Translations under genes and position numbers: made by a program
The notes under the pieces: model-generated
Seen by the model: only the letters and a program-made list of their open reading frames with translations
Database searches by the model: none
Told to the model about the DNA's origin: nothing
Assembly (NCBI RefSeq): GCF_905171765.1
Contig: NC_053393.1
Location: 68,913,371-68,977,370, forward strand
Direction: 5' to 3'
DNA: 64,000 bases
From: Bufo bufo
Taxonomy: Eukaryota > Chordata > Amphibia > Anura > Bufonidae
Shown: one piece after another, positions 32,510-43,700 of the stretch
Layout of the letters: each line of letters opens with the position of its first letter
Numbering within the stretch: position 1 is the first letter of the stretch

Positions 32510-33980
32510 GAATCGGCTTGTGGGTTGGTGCCAGAGAAGGGCATGCGTCACTGGAGGATCGGGGGATCGGCTGCGTCGGGCTCGTCGCTACGGTGATTAG
32601 GTAGGCAGGGTGGCTTGCACACCCGTCTCGCTATGTATAACATGTGGGGCTGCCGAGCGTGCCGCCGGTCCCCAGCTGCGCTGGAGACTGCCCGCACTCC
32701 CGATCGCTTCCGGCACCCCGAGACAGGCACCCCGATCCGCTCCAGGCCCTGCGCTAAGCACCCCCGCTCCCACATGCAGCGTCCCCCAGGCGGGCACCCC
32801 TCACCTGTGGCTCAGCAGCGACGGGTCCCGACGTCCGCTCGCATACCCTGAGCATCGGTCAGGCCGGCCGTCGGCTCCACGACGCAGCGTTATATATCAC
32901 TCACTCCCGTATCAGAACATAAACATTCGTTCCACCGTAGAGGAAAACGCCGTCCGCTCACACAGGGATCTATTCATTAGCTGCAATCAGTAAGTGGAGG
33001 TCCAGCTGCAGGATCAGGGGGCGGAAGCCGAAACCTATAGGCGATTAATACGCCGCGGCTTTCCCTGTACAAATAGTCGATAGCGGTGGGCACGGGATGC
33101 AATGTTCCACATGGCGGAGCGCAAATCCCTCACAGCCGATCCTGATGCACGTTCTCCTGGTAATTACAATTAGCGAGGCTGTGAAGGTGGACATGCTTAT
33201 GTGACTTTCAGTCATGTCTAGGAATCCGCTGCAGAATAAACTCGTCTTCTTTACTGCGCCAAACTCAGGCAAGACAAGATAAGCAGATACTCAGACATGT
33301 GCACTGTATAACAAGTTAGGATTTCAATGGTTAATTCTAACCTAGAAGGGAATCACTGGCTTGCTGCGCTCTAGCAGGTCCTGGCTGATAGAGGGCGACA
33401 CCTACAGGCCCATACTGGTACTGCAGTCCTGGTGCAGGGCTCCTCTGCTCAGGCACAGTGGCTAGGTACTAAGGCAGGAGTATAAAAAATAAAAATAAAA
33501 TTTTTAATAAATTTGGAATATGTTCAAGGATCAAATATAAAGAGGGCTTCAAGGAGGGGGGCTGGCCACGTCACTTTGCGCACGCAGCCGGGCCGCCCGT
33601 AAGCCCATACGGTCAGTCAGGGGGTTGGTTCGGGCGCAGTCACAATAATCCGGTGGCTAGCTAGGGAGCGGTGGCATGAGTGAAGGGTCGCCCAGCCGGC
33701 GTGCGCTCACTCTTACGTCTGTCCTTGGTTATTCAGGTCCACAGGTGGTGGGCTAACTTACGATACTGTGGGGTTCGTGGCTGTCATGGCCGCCAGGTGA
33801 GTCAGGGGTGGTGCATGCGGGGGCCAACCCCCTCTTTTCTCCTGCATAGGCTTGGGGGACGGGGGATGGTGGACTATTATGTCCAGGCCTCTGGCGCATC
33901 TCTTACAGGGTGGCGCCTACAGTCATGGCCTTTGGTGGGGGGGGGGGAAATATATATATATAATGGTATAGATAGGAATG
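32510..33980 (+). other. Ngaro-like element, 5' interior, GC-rich
   Basis: GC-rich sequence with short open frames around 32610-32990 in two phases. By position this is where a Ngaro gag-like ORF would start, but no zinc knuckle or other domain is convincing, so no gene is called. A G-run plus (TA)n lies at about 33937-33963, immediately before the first satellite. Confidence 0.4.
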
Positions 33981-33989
33981 TTGCTTTGC

Positions 33990-34500
33990 CAGGTCTGTCA
34001 CGACTACAGACTCCTTATAAAGCCCTGCCACGACTGCAGGCATCAGTCTGTCACGACTACAGACCCGCTCTAAAGCCCTGCCACGACTGCAGGCAACAGT
34101 CTGTCACGACTACAGACCCGTTATAAAGCCCTGCCACGACTGCAGGCATCAGTCTGTCACGACTACAGACTCGTTATAAAGTCCTGCCCCGACTGCAGGC
34201 ATCAGTCTGTCACGACTACAGACCCGTTATAAAGCCCTGCCACGACTGCAGGCATCAGTCTGTCACGACTACAGACTTGTTATAAAGTCCTGCCACGACT
34301 GCAGGCATCAGTCTGTCACGACTACAGACCCGCTCTAAAGCCCTGCCACGACTGCAGGCACAAATCCGTTACGACTACAGACTCATTATTAAGACCAGCC
34401 ACGACTGCAGGCATTAGTCTCATGTCAACAGACTCATGAGGTAATACTACCACGTCTACAGGCGATGGTCCGTTACCGCTACTCTCGATGTAGGGTCCCC
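33990..34500 (+). repeat. ~53-bp satellite inside the Ngaro-like element
   Basis: Units pair two related half-motifs, 'tgtcacgactacagac' and 'tgccacgactgcaggc', with a ~53-54 bp period and about nine units, diverging towards the right end. The half-motifs look like an older duplicated ~27-bp unit. Confidence 0.9.
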
Positions 34501-35290
34501 TCACGACTACAGGGGCTAGTCGGTCACATCCACAGACTCGGTCGCACTCCCGTTAACTACAGGCACTGGGTGGGCATCTACGGGTAGTTGCGTCACAACT
34601 ACGCACGTGGGTCAGCCACGGCCTGGGAGGTCAGCCTTCACGGTCACCGGTAGGTCCAGTTAGGCTTCAGTCTCCCAGCGGGTTCCAGTCACAATAACCA
34701 GCCCCTAGGTGAGGCACTCCCGCACCGGCACACAATGCCAGGGAGCTGTGAGGCTCCTCACGCGGCACACTGTTCAACCCAGCGGGGGCCGGGGCCCACG
34801 GTAAAGGAAGGACTCCCTCTGATCCGGTGCACATTGCCAGGGAGTGGCGCTGCTCCCCACGTGGTACGAGTGTCCAGCCGGCGGTGGGTCGGCCCTAGCT
34901 GAGGAGGGGGGCTCCCCCGCACTGGTGCATTCTGCCAGGGAGCAGCGTGAGCTCCCCACGCGGCTGGGGGGTAAGGCTCCTCATCTTCAATAAAGTCTGG
35001 CATGGGCCGCCGTGCCATTAGGTAGGCAGGGATCAGGGGAAGGAGTACTAGGCTCGGTCAGAGGGAGCAGATCATAGGCGGTGGCTGTCTTCCTGCTGCC
35101 GGCCGTAGATAAGGTTTCAAGGGGGTTATTTAGGCACAGGATGTTAGTTAGTCCGTGCAGGTGACCTGCGTTATACCATGCTCTTCATGCTCGTACTCAG
35201 AGCTGTGCCCATACGGGAGCTGCTTAAGTGGTTGATAGTGAAAAAAAAAATAATAAAAAAAAAAAATAATAATAAAAAAAAAAAAAAATA
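34501..35290 (+). repeat. ~98-bp triplicate and A-rich stretch inside the Ngaro-like element
   Basis: The string 'gccagggag' with 'ctcc(t/c)cacg(c/t)gg' occurs at about 34738, 34832 and 34936, giving three diverged ~98-bp units. An A/AAT-rich run at 35240-35290 precedes the next array. No protein is supported. Confidence 0.6.
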
Positions 35291-36615
35291 CATTTTTGAG
35301 TCTCTCACGCATGGCTTCTCCGTTTTAGGTTTACACATATGACTCCGCCATCTGAGTCTCTCACGCATGGCTTCTCCGTGTTAGTTTTACACATATGGAT
35401 CCGCCATTAGAGTCTCTCACGCATGGCTTCTCCGTTTTAGGTTTAAACATATGACTCCGCCATCTGAGTCTCTCACGCATGGCTTCTCCGTGTTAGTTTT
35501 ACACATACGGATCCGCCATTAGAGTCTCTCACGCATGGCTTCTCCGTTTTAGGTTACACATATGACTCCACCATTAGAGTCTCTCACGCATGGCTTCCCC
35601 GTTTTAGGTTACACATATGACTCCGCCATTAGAGTCTCTCACGCATGGCTTCTCTGTGTGAGTTTTACACATACGACTCTGCCATTAGTCTCTCACGCCT
35701 GGCTTCTCCGTTTTAGGTTGGCACATATGACTCCGCCATTAGAGTCTCTCACGCATGGCTTCTCCGTTTTAGGTTACACATATGACTCCGCCATTAGTCT
35801 CTCACGCATGGCTTCTCCGTTTAGGTTCACACATATGTCTCTGCCATTAGAGTCTCATGCATGGCTTCCCTGTTTTAGATTACACATATGACTCCGCCAT
35901 CTGAGTCTCTCACGCATGGCTTCTCCGTTTTAGGTTTACACATATGACTCCGCCATTAGAGTCTCTCACGCATGGCTTCTCCGTTTTAGCTTTACACATA
36001 TGACTCCGCCATTAGAGTCTCTCACGCATGGCTTTCCCATTTTAGGTTACACATATGACTCCGCCATTAGAGTCTCTCACGCATGGCTTCTCCGTGTGAG
36101 TTTTACACATACAACTCCGCCATTAGTCTCTCACGCCTGGCTTCTCCGTTTTAGGTTGGCACATATGACTCCGCCATTAGAATCTCTCACGCATGGCTAC
36201 TCCGTTTTAGGTTTACACATATGACTCCGCCATTAGAGTCTCTCACGCATGGCTTCTCCGTTTTAGGTTACACATATGACTCCGCCATTAGAGTCTCGCA
36301 CGCATGGCTTCTCCGTTTTAGTTTTACACATATGACTCCGCCATTAGAGTCCCTCACGCAGAGCTTCTCCGTTTTAGTTTTACACATATGACTCCGCCAT
36401 TAGAGTCCCTCACGCAGAGCTTCTCCGTTTTAGTTTTACACATATGACTCCGCCATTAGTCTCTCACGCATGGCTCCGCCATTAGTCTCTCGCGCATGGC
36501 TTCTCCGCTTTAGGTTTACACACAGGACTCCGCCATTAGAGTCTCTCACGCATGGCTTCTCCGCTTTAGGTTTACACACAGGACTCCGCCATTAGAGTCT
36601 CTCACGCATGGAGGT
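35291..36615 (+). repeat. ~55-bp satellite inside the Ngaro-like element
   Basis: The unit 'agtctctcacgcatggcttc' plus 'tccgttttaggtttacacat' and 'atgactccgccatt' repeats about 23-24 times with small length changes. An (AAAT)n run follows at about 36616-36640. Open frames across the array are repeat artefacts. Confidence 0.93.
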
Positions 36616-36689
36616 AAAAAATAAATAAATAAATAAATAAAAATCCCTCACCAGGCCCAGCTGCGCTGGGACTAGTCTCTCATCTCACC

Positions 36690-37609
36690 ATAGCTAAGAG
36701 ACTGATGGCCAATTCCTTGGCCAGTAATACTCTGAGGGCTTACAAGACAGCTTGGCGCCTGTTTCAGAGATATGAGAACACCTACCCGGCCGCTGGCCGG
36801 GGGCCTATCACTCACCTATTGGGCTTTGTCGGGGTTTTTGCCACTCTCAATTAAACCTGTCCTATAGCATTGTTAACTATACATGGCAGGTATTCAGCAT
36901 CATTGGTACAGGCTACATCCGGACCTACCGTCACTCTTCTCCGCCCACCCGATCAAAGCGGCATTGAAGGGTTTGCGCAAGATGTCTGTTGTGAAATGAC
37001 ATGGGCGTCAGCCATTTACCGGTAGCTTGTTCAGGCCGTGACAGGCAAACTGCAGGGGCAAACCGTTCGGGCCGCAGGTTAGCGCTCTGGCAGAAACAGC
37101 CTTGTACCTGGCTTTCCATGGATTCCTCAGGTCAGGCGAGCTCATGGGCACCAATACGCTGGCTGGGTGCTTGCGGAAAGGTCAGCTCATCCGGCGCGGG
37201 TCCATCTATGTCCTCACCTTGGCCTCGTCCAAGACGTCACGGCCGGGGCAATCAGTGGCGGTCAGATACTTTCCCACGGACAGCAGATGGTGTCCGGTGC
37301 AGGTCTTGGAAGCTTGGCTGCGTAGTATTTAGTCCAAGCGGCATGTTCTCCTGTACTCGAACTAGGCAATGCCCGGCTAACCACAGCGGCCTTTCTTAGG
37401 TACATTCAGGTTAGTTGACAGGTTCAGGGGTCGGTCCTCGCTGGATCACAGGACATTCCTTCCGCATGGGCACGGCAGCGGCGGCGTCCATGCATAAGGT
37501 GCCAGTACATGTCATCAAACGTTTGGGTCGTCGCAGTTCCACGTGTTCCATGCGTAATATCCCGGATCCTTATACGAAATATCATTGGCTTTCGAGTTTT
37601 GGTCTGTAG
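36690..37609 (+). pseudogene. Tyrosine recombinase, decayed (Ngaro/DIRS type)
   Basis: The N-terminal core-binding domain reads LMANSLASNTLRAYKTAWRL, followed by FQRYENTYPA. The catalytic domain shows LAFHGFLRSGEL (around the first catalytic Arg), then in other frames GHSFRMGTAAAA with the second Arg of the H-x-x-R pair and VHVIKRLGRRSS. The segment where the catalytic Tyr is expected reads STCSMRNIPDPY and lacks a clear nucleophile. At least three frameshifts or stops occur. In this class the enzyme joins circular cDNA to the genome in place of an integrase. Confidence 0.85.
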
Positions 37610-37653
37610 TTTCTGTTATCTAGTTTTCAAACTCCTATGCATGGTTCTTTTGG

Positions 37654-37770
37654 CCCCTTTAGGCTACCCTTCGATAAGCAGTTCCGGCATAACTCTGCTG
37701 CTTCTAGGTTGGGGGGGTGGAGTATAGGCTTGGGTAGGGTACCCTCTCAGCATGAGCCGATCCGAGCACA
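37654..37770 (+). repeat. Split direct repeat B1
   Basis: Starts 'cccctttaggctaccc' and ends 'gatccgagcaca', directly abutting A2. Nearly identical to B2. Confidence 0.93.
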
Positions 37771-37872
37771 AGTGGTAGGCAATTAAGAGTGCCGTATTTG
37801 TGTAAGGGGAGGCGGGGCGTTCACTATTTAAACCTGGCCCTCCTCCCCCCACTTGTCGGTTCGAACGATTTC
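37771..37872 (+). repeat. Split direct repeat A2
   Basis: Second copy of A, contiguous with B1. About 49 bp of unrelated sequence separates it from B2. Confidence 0.93.
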
Positions 37873-37921
37873 AACCCACCCAGGAGCCCTCCCTTCTTTC
37901 AGGTCTCATCATTGGGGTAGC

Positions 37922-38038
37922 CCCCTTTAGGCTACCCTTCGATAAGCAGTTCCGGCATAACTCTGCTGCTTCTAGATTGGGGGGGTGGAGTATAGGCTTG
38001 GGTAGGGTACCCTCTCAGCATGAGCCGATCCGAGCACA
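37922..38038 (+). repeat. Split direct repeat B2
   Basis: Right terminus of the Ngaro-like element. Beyond it begins the piggyBac relic. Confidence 0.93.
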
Positions 38039-38072
38039 AATGGAATTAAAATTGGGGAAGTAGATTATAAAT

Positions 38073-39290
38073 TTAGTACTCCATGGAAGTGTGGTACTCC
38101 CTGAAGCAACCGTCAATGCAGAGGCCCGGATGATCGGGGCACGTGTCACACTGAGTAGTGGTGTTCTTCCGTATCCCCCTTCTGTGACACACTCTGCACT
38201 TTTTTGGGGACCGTCCCTTCTTTCCAGTATGGGGGACCACACCTGGAAAGTGTTGGCCAGGGACGATCCGGGCGCCTCCAGTTCCCGAGGTACTCCGGCC
38301 TGCTCTTTCCTGGTCAGAAAAGATCTGGGCCTTGAGGACTGCCTCATAGAACTGAAGGAATTTCCCTGTGTTGCCAGCGCTCCGGGACAGCACAAAAGAG
38401 TTGTAGACCGCAACTTTTTTGTACCTTGCCTGGGTTTTGTGCATGGCGTTATAAGGCTTGAAGACTTGATCAGAGAGATCAACTCATCCCATATACCGAT
38501 TGTAGTCGACGATACAATCGGGCTTAAAGACTGTTGCCATGGTACCTCGCACAGGGACAGGGGTGATGCCATTACCGTGAATTGTGGACAGTACAAGGAC
38601 ATCCCTCTTGTCCTTATATCTGACCAGCAACAGGTTTCTACTGGTAAAGGCACGGGTCTCACCCCTGGGGATAGGTACCTGGAGGGGGTGGGTAGGGAGG
38701 CCGCATTGATTTTTCCGCACGGTCCCACAAGCGGACATGGATCTTGCGGCGAGGGACTGGAACAAGGGGATACTAGTATAAAAGTTATCCACGTACAGGT
38801 GGTAACCTTTATCTAGCAGCGAGTGCATAAAGTCCCACACAAGTTTCCCGCTAACACCCAGAGTGGGAGGACATTCTAGGGGTTCAATACGGGAATCTCG
38901 CCCCTCGTACACACGAAACTTGTAAGTGTACACTGAGGTACTCTCACAAAGTTTGTACAGCTTCACGCCATACCTCGCCCGCTTAGAGGGAACATACTGG
39001 CGGAAAATGAGTCTCCCAGGGCTCAGGTGGACTTATCTGGTGGGCTGGAAAACTAGTACGAGCCGCAGAGCTGCTCGTGCTAGTGTGGGCCACAGGGTCC
39101 CTGGCATGGTGGTCCCCTTGCTCAGTCTGGCGGCGTCTCCACCGCCTTGGGGGCTCATCATCATCGCTAGATGATGAGGAGGACACGGATGACAAGAGGA
39201 AAGTGGGGTCATCCTCATCCTCACTGGGACTCTCAGATTCGGAGGCAAGCAGGGCGTATGCCTCCTCTGCCGAGAACGTCTGGCGGGCAA
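38073..39290 (-). pseudogene. piggyBac-type transposase relic
   Basis: The N-terminal part (39290 to about 39000) carries an acidic/serine stretch (SESPSEDEDD, SSVSSSSSSDDDEPP). The sequence then jumps to the catalytic domain at MKLYKLCESTSVYTYKFRVY, with LYVDNFYTSIPL holding the second Asp of the DDD triad and VDYNRYMG before the third. A single in-frame TGA at 38484-38486 precedes VDLSDQVFKPYNAM. The C-terminal cysteine-rich finger (CRVCHRRG...CDTC...CIDGC) is intact and ends near 38073. The region with the first catalytic Asp is deleted near 38990, so it is inactive. Confidence 0.9.
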
Positions 39291-40080
39291 TAGGGGCGTG
39301 TGTGTGAGTGTGTGTGTGCGTGGAAAACTTTATTCAGTGTGCGTGTGTGTAGGAGACAGGTGTTCGCGTACTTTGCCCTACACCTAACAGAAAAAAAACC
39401 AAAAAACTTTCAAACGCGCTGATCAGCGGTACAAAGCTGATCAGCGGCGGGGTGGGCGATGCGCTAACAGTGGACGGACGCTTAGAGTGCCGGCCACAGT
39501 CAGCGCATGCAAAAAAATAACACTTGCGCACCAAAAAAATGTGTGTGGGGGTGGGGGCGGGGTGGTAGGCTGCAGCACCCCTGGGGGGTCTAGGGTCACA
39601 CAGCTGAGTGCTGTGGACCCCAGACACCCGATCAGGGTGATGCAACACAATAAAATAACTTATTTTTTTCCCCTAACTCTCCCTCACTATCCCTGCCTAA
39701 TCTACCTCTCCCTACCTCACCCAAATACACTGATTTGTGCCTGATGGCCCAAAAAAACTTACACTATAGCCGAGCTCCTTTCTCTCTCCCGCTCCACGGA
39801 CATGTATGAGCGGGAAGAGGATATCCGGCAATTCAAAATTGCCGCTATGCCCCCCCCCCCCACCTGCCCAGCCGTGACCGCCACCTCTGAGGATCGCAGG
39901 ACGGTGATTGGTGGTGTATTACAACACCACCGATCTCCGTCCTATTCCGGGTTATCGCGTCACCAGAGACCCGAATAACCCGGAAACGCAGCAAACCGCA
40001 TGTCTGAATTGACCTGCGGTTAGCTGCGATCGCCAACACGGGGGGCGGGGTCACAGGACCCCCTGGGCATTGTACCAAGG
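39291..40080 (-). other. piggyBac 5' untranslated region
   Basis: Contains a (GT)n-rich stretch at 39298-39350 and a long C run near 39848-39860. No gene. Confidence 0.6.
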
Positions 40081-40234
40081 TGCCTGCTCAATGATTTGAG
40101 CAGGCACCTTGTCCCGATCACCGCCCGCCGCACGGCGGTGATCGAAACTACACAGGGCGTACCTGTACGCCCTGTGTCCTTAAGTACCAGGACATCAGGG
40201 CGTACAGGTACGCCCTGTGTCCGTAAGAGGTTAA

Positions 40235-41059
40235 GCTATAGACTTGTATTACTTATAATCTTTATCATTCATTATGGTTTTCCATTTTATGAGTACAATA
40301 TGTTTGTTGTACGTGATTTTGGGATAAGTTACCCCCGAAAAAAATATAAATTCTGTTTCACAACCCTGGTGACAGATCACCACTGCTGCCAGTGAATGGC
40401 TGCAGCGGTTGTCATGTGAACTCCATCAACAGGATGTTGATTTTCAGAGACCCGGGACCTGCGGAGGCTGCTGTGGAGCAATGGAGCTTGAACCTGGCGG
40501 TGGGGACCATGTAAGTATGATCGTCACCGCAGGTTCGGCCACTCTGTGAGGTCTGTTAAAAAAAATTAAGTTTACAAACCCCTTTAAAGAGTCCATTAGG
40601 CTAACTAACTGTGACAATGTCTTCAAAAATAAGAAAACAGCCACTAAATGAGATCCTTCATAACAGTGTGTCATCTACAGATCCCCCATAACGGTGTGTC
40701 ATCTACAGATCCCCCATAACGGTGTGTCATCCACAAGTCCAACCATAAAAGTGTCATCCACAGATCCCCCATATATCAGAGTGTGTCCTGATGGCACAGA
40801 TACAGTTGAAATCAGATTACTGCGTTTTGGTTTTGGACCATGGTCTGGCTTTTCAGTACACCTGGTCTGCAAAATTTATGGAGCACAATTATGGTGCTGT
40901 GTGAGAAGGAAATACCTGGAGGGGACGACACCCAAAAATGGATTTAGAGGAGGCCCATACAGTATTTCCCCTGCTAGGGGAAATGGAAGGCAGCCCACTG
41001 TGATCAGAAAGATAGAGATAGAAAAAAATTCACTCATCAATAAGAATGGACGAGCAGAA
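40235..41059. other. No gene; short minisatellite near 40655-40790
   Basis: Apart from the small tandem repeat listed separately, the sequence is anonymous. The downstream end of the RING gene transcript is expected near 41060. Confidence 0.4.
40655..40790. repeat. ~28-bp minisatellite, 4-5 units
   Basis: Units of 'gatcccccataacggtgtgt' plus 'catctaca'. The unit is recognisably related to the 'catccacagatccccctccc' minisatellite in the hAT element 4 kb away. Confidence 0.8.
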
Positions 41060-41436
41060 GTATGATAAATCATCAGCAATGTTTATTCATCAAGTGCAGT
41101 CCAGTGGAGGTGGACCAGAGATGTTACGTAGTCTCTGACAGTCCATTATAAAGTTCCCATGGCAGGCACTGATGGATCATATAGGAATTTGGAACCTGGG
41201 AAGGGATACAAGTCTTTTTTGGGGGAGATGAAGAGGAGAATTTTGCAGATAAGGAGGTCCAGAGACTGAACTAGTTGCTAGTTGGGGGGTTTAGCTTGGA
41301 GTCCAGGTATAAAAAATAAGACTCATGCTGGTAATTGCAGTCTGTGTGGTGCTGCATCCGTATCGGTCTTGTCATTTCTGTTTATGTGCATGAAGTTGGA
41401 TGGTGACCAAGGTGGAGTCTTCCCATAGGTTGGAAT
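41060..41436 (-). other. Candidate 3' UTR exon and poly(A) signal of the RING-H2 gene
   Basis: On the minus strand an acceptor 'ctatatttgcttttcag' ends at 41437 and is followed by non-coding sequence to an AATAAA at 41087-41082. It would be joined to the donor CGCAG/GTAAGT at 42033/42032. This is inferred from splice signals only. The transcript could instead end within the long exon. Confidence 0.45.
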
Positions 41437-42147
41437 CTGAAAAGCAAATATAGATATGAACATATGTAGCAGAGCTTAAAAGGGTATTCTGCGTAATGAA
41501 AAGCTGGTCTGATGGGCTACTGATCTCAGAAAACAAGGATGTTATAGTCACCTCCCTGATGTGACCATACCCAGACTGCGCTGCTTATCACCTCCTGCTT
41601 ACTTTCTGCTTGTGTACCTTACATGGCAGGAAATAGGTGAAATGCCAGTCATTGGATGATGGGAGTCATTGCTGCAGCCAGTGATTGGCAGAGCAGCATT
41701 CACATCCATTTCCTGCCCTGCCGGGTCCACAAGCAAGAAATGTAGTGCAGTGGGGCCCAGGCACCATCAAACCAGGAGCGACAAGGTGAGCCTAATAACC
41801 TTTATTTCTTCTCGGATATTCCCAGCCCATCAGGGCGGCTTTCATGGCCCCGGAATACCCCTTTAATTTCTTATTAAGGTCTTTGTGGCTTCATGGTGAT
41901 AACTCTGTGTTAGCACATCTGTGGATCTTTTCTATTACAGTATGAAATATTTATAGAGGAATATATCTTTAATCTACAATTGGATTTGGTGGGAAAATGA
42001 TGGAAGTTTTGCTGCATGTAAAAGACACTTACCTGCGAAAACTCCAAACACTCTTACAGCAATTTTCACGCCCCCTCGGAGCACCGTGCAGTTTTCTTCT
42101 GTCTTGATGGTGATGACAGAAGATGTAGATGTTAATGTTGTGCTCCA

Positions 42148-42767
42148 CTAAAAGCAGTCCCTGCGGCATAGGGGGCAGTGGGTGTTATTCTGGAGCCACT
42201 GGGCGATGCAGGCCAGGTGGTACATATGGCCGCAGGGCAGGGATGTTACCTGCTCGCCCTGGATGAAATCAGTCAGGCAGATGACGCAAGACTGGGGCTC
42301 CTCTGCTGTGATGGTTCTTGTGGGAAGGTCTCCAATTTGCTCGGCCCTGCAGCTCTGTGGAGGCTGTTGGGGCACACCCAGTGGAGCCGGTGTTGGGGGC
42401 TCTGGCGGTGGTATGGCCTGAGGTGTCATGGTGCCCATCCTCTGCAGCTGTAATAAGATGGTATAGAGGCGCTGTGCAGAGTGTATGGGAGACCTCCTGG
42501 GTGGCTGTATCTCCCTGGTCCTGCGACTCGGTGGTATAGGCCGAGGATGGTGTAACTCAGGGGTGGTGGGCCCAGCACTCGCATGGCTGCTCTCCCCAGA
42601 TGGTCGGGGGTCTTGGGCCAGCTCTGGTCTTATTGGAGAGCGGCTTCTCTCCCTGGCAGATGGTAATTGCCGCGGAGGAGCTCTGACCCTGGAGACATTC
42701 CGATGTTGTGTGTCTCTCCCAGATGTTCTCTGAGCCGATCTTAATCGCTGTCGAAGGATAGTCTGAC
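42148..42767 (-). CDS. RING-H2 E3 ubiquitin ligase, exon 2 (coding)
   Basis: Last coding exon of a host gene. The acceptor 'ttctttgctcttttag' sits at 42768-42769 behind a good pyrimidine tract, and the frame is open from there to TAG at 42148-42150. Joined to exon 1 it gives 229 residues: a basic, Arg/Ser/Pro-rich disordered region (about residues 24-175), then a C-terminal RING-H2 finger. Zinc ligands are C184, C187, C202, H204, H207, C210, C221 and C224, and W214 sits where RING domains contact the E2. There is no signal peptide or membrane segment. It should transfer ubiquitin from an E2 to an unknown substrate. The exact family member is not recognised, so no symbol is given. Codon use and the intact frame contrast with the decayed elements around it. 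Confidence 0.88.
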
Positions 42768-43478
42768 CTAAAAGAGCAAAGAAATGAAGAAGAATGGAAG
42801 TATTTCCAGTATATTATTGACATAAAGCCCTACAGGCCATAGACACAAATGTTCAGGAGGGGCAGAGTTTTCTGGGCATGCTCTGTGACCTGTGCAGAGG
42901 TCATTGTACAAGGAAAGAATAGATAAACAATCACCTATTGTGAATGGTGAATCCTGTCTTATCTGTCATCCTAACCATGATATCACCCCTGTGTATAGAT
43001 AAGCAGATAGCTGCATTCAAGTGCTCTGCATCAAGAAGTGGCGCCTACTATTTGGCTTAGTGTGAAAACGGCAGGATTTTATGTTTGTTAAAGTATAGAT
43101 ATTGACATGGAAAATTAAAAAAAAATCACCAAATGTAATGTCAGGACAGATGAAAGGTCCAAATCAGCTAGGCTGGCTAACCATGCCACCCACTTTACAT
43201 ATCTTGAGTGAGTGGTGTAAAAATATGTGAGTAAGTAAGCTTCAAAATGTCTCAGAACTCTATTTTGGGACATTTTTAAAAGCAAAAAATACTGGCGTGG
43301 GCCCCACCCCCTTTTCTATTCCCCCCTTCAACATCTCAATGTTCAACCCCTTTTACATCTCAGTTATCACCAGATGACATAGTTGCACCCATGTGTCCTG
43401 TTGGAGTTTAGACTAGTTGTCCCCTCTACACATAATGAAAGCAAAGACTGCCTAACTCTTCTTCAGAGTGTCACTTAC
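42768..43478 (-). other. Intron of the RING-H2 gene
   Basis: GT...AG intron of 711 bp, phase 1, with a long pyrimidine tract before the acceptor. No repeat element or other gene was recognised inside. Confidence 0.8.
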
Positions 43479-43548
43479 CCTCGTTCTCGGGGTGACGGAG
43501 CCAGGCATCGTTATCAGCGCTCAGCTGTCGTAGCTCCCTGGAACCCAT
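43479..43548 (-). CDS. RING-H2 E3 ubiquitin ligase, exon 1 (start codon exon)
   Basis: The ATG at 43546-43548 sits in a strong start context (CCAGAAATGG) and opens MGSRELRQLSADNDAWLRHP, then ENE plus one base. The donor G/GTAAGT begins at 43478. The 70 coding bases leave one base that combines with the first two of exon 2 to make a Gly codon, so the frame passes the 711-bp intron exactly. That phase match, with both splice signals, is the main proof that this is a gene. Confidence 0.87.
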
Positions 43549-43700
43549 TTCTGGTTCCCAGAGAGGGACCTCTCTAATTGAGGAAAATGTCCTCAAGTAG
43601 CCCCGATGTTATTGGGCCTTGAACTAAAAATCAACGGGAAGCAAACACTAGAAGATAATCCAGTTCTCTCTTCCGGAGCCGAAGTATAGTTTACACCGAG
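43549..43700 (-). promoter_or_regulatory. 5' UTR and likely promoter of the RING-H2 gene
   Basis: Minus-strand sequence upstream of the ATG contains CTCCGGAAGAGAGA at about 43668-43681, an ETS-type (GGAA) site often found in TATA-less housekeeping promoters. No TATA box is evident. The transcription start is not defined by the sequence. Confidence 0.4.

Larger units (their letters stand above)
32408..38038 (+). mobile_element. Ngaro-like tyrosine-recombinase element, non-autonomous
   Basis: A 102-bp repeat A occurs at the left end (A1, 32408-32509) and again near the right (A2, 37771-37872). A 117-bp repeat B occurs just before A2 (B1, 37654-37770) and at the right end (B2, 37922-38038). The order A1...B1-A2...B2 is the split-direct-repeat signature of Ngaro/PAT-type elements. 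Joining the outer ends (B2 to A1) recreates the internal B1-A2 junction exactly. A decayed tyrosine recombinase lies at 36690-37609. No reverse transcriptase or RNase H is visible, and the interior is mostly tandem repeats. No target duplication is expected or seen. Confidence 0.85.
38039..40230 (-). mobile_element. piggyBac relic, internally deleted
   Basis: The minus-strand element has its 5' end at 40230, next to a TTAA (40231-40234), and begins CCTCTTACGGACACAGGG. Subterminal palindromes follow ('acagggcgtacctgtacgcc' at about 40150-40210 and 'gtgcctgctcaatgatttga' at about 40080-40110). The transposase remnant lies at 38073-39290. The 3' end is missing, because the Ngaro-like element's B2 repeat lies immediately left of the transposase stop. 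Confidence 0.8.

Noticed and set aside
32548..33000. Possible Ngaro gag-like ORF
   Set aside because: GC-rich frames overlap on both strands and no zinc knuckle or gag motif can be seen.
34501..35030. CpG-island promoter
   Set aside because: GC-rich, but it lies inside the Ngaro-like element and consists of diverged repeats with no gene downstream.
35562..36224. Leu/His/Ser-rich frames of about 110 and 74 codons
   Set aside because: Read through the 55-bp satellite of the Ngaro-like element.
38073..38966. Domesticated piggyBac (PGBD-like) host gene
   Set aside because: An in-frame stop, an internal deletion removing the first catalytic Asp region, and a retained element 5' end next to TTAA mark it as a dead transposon.
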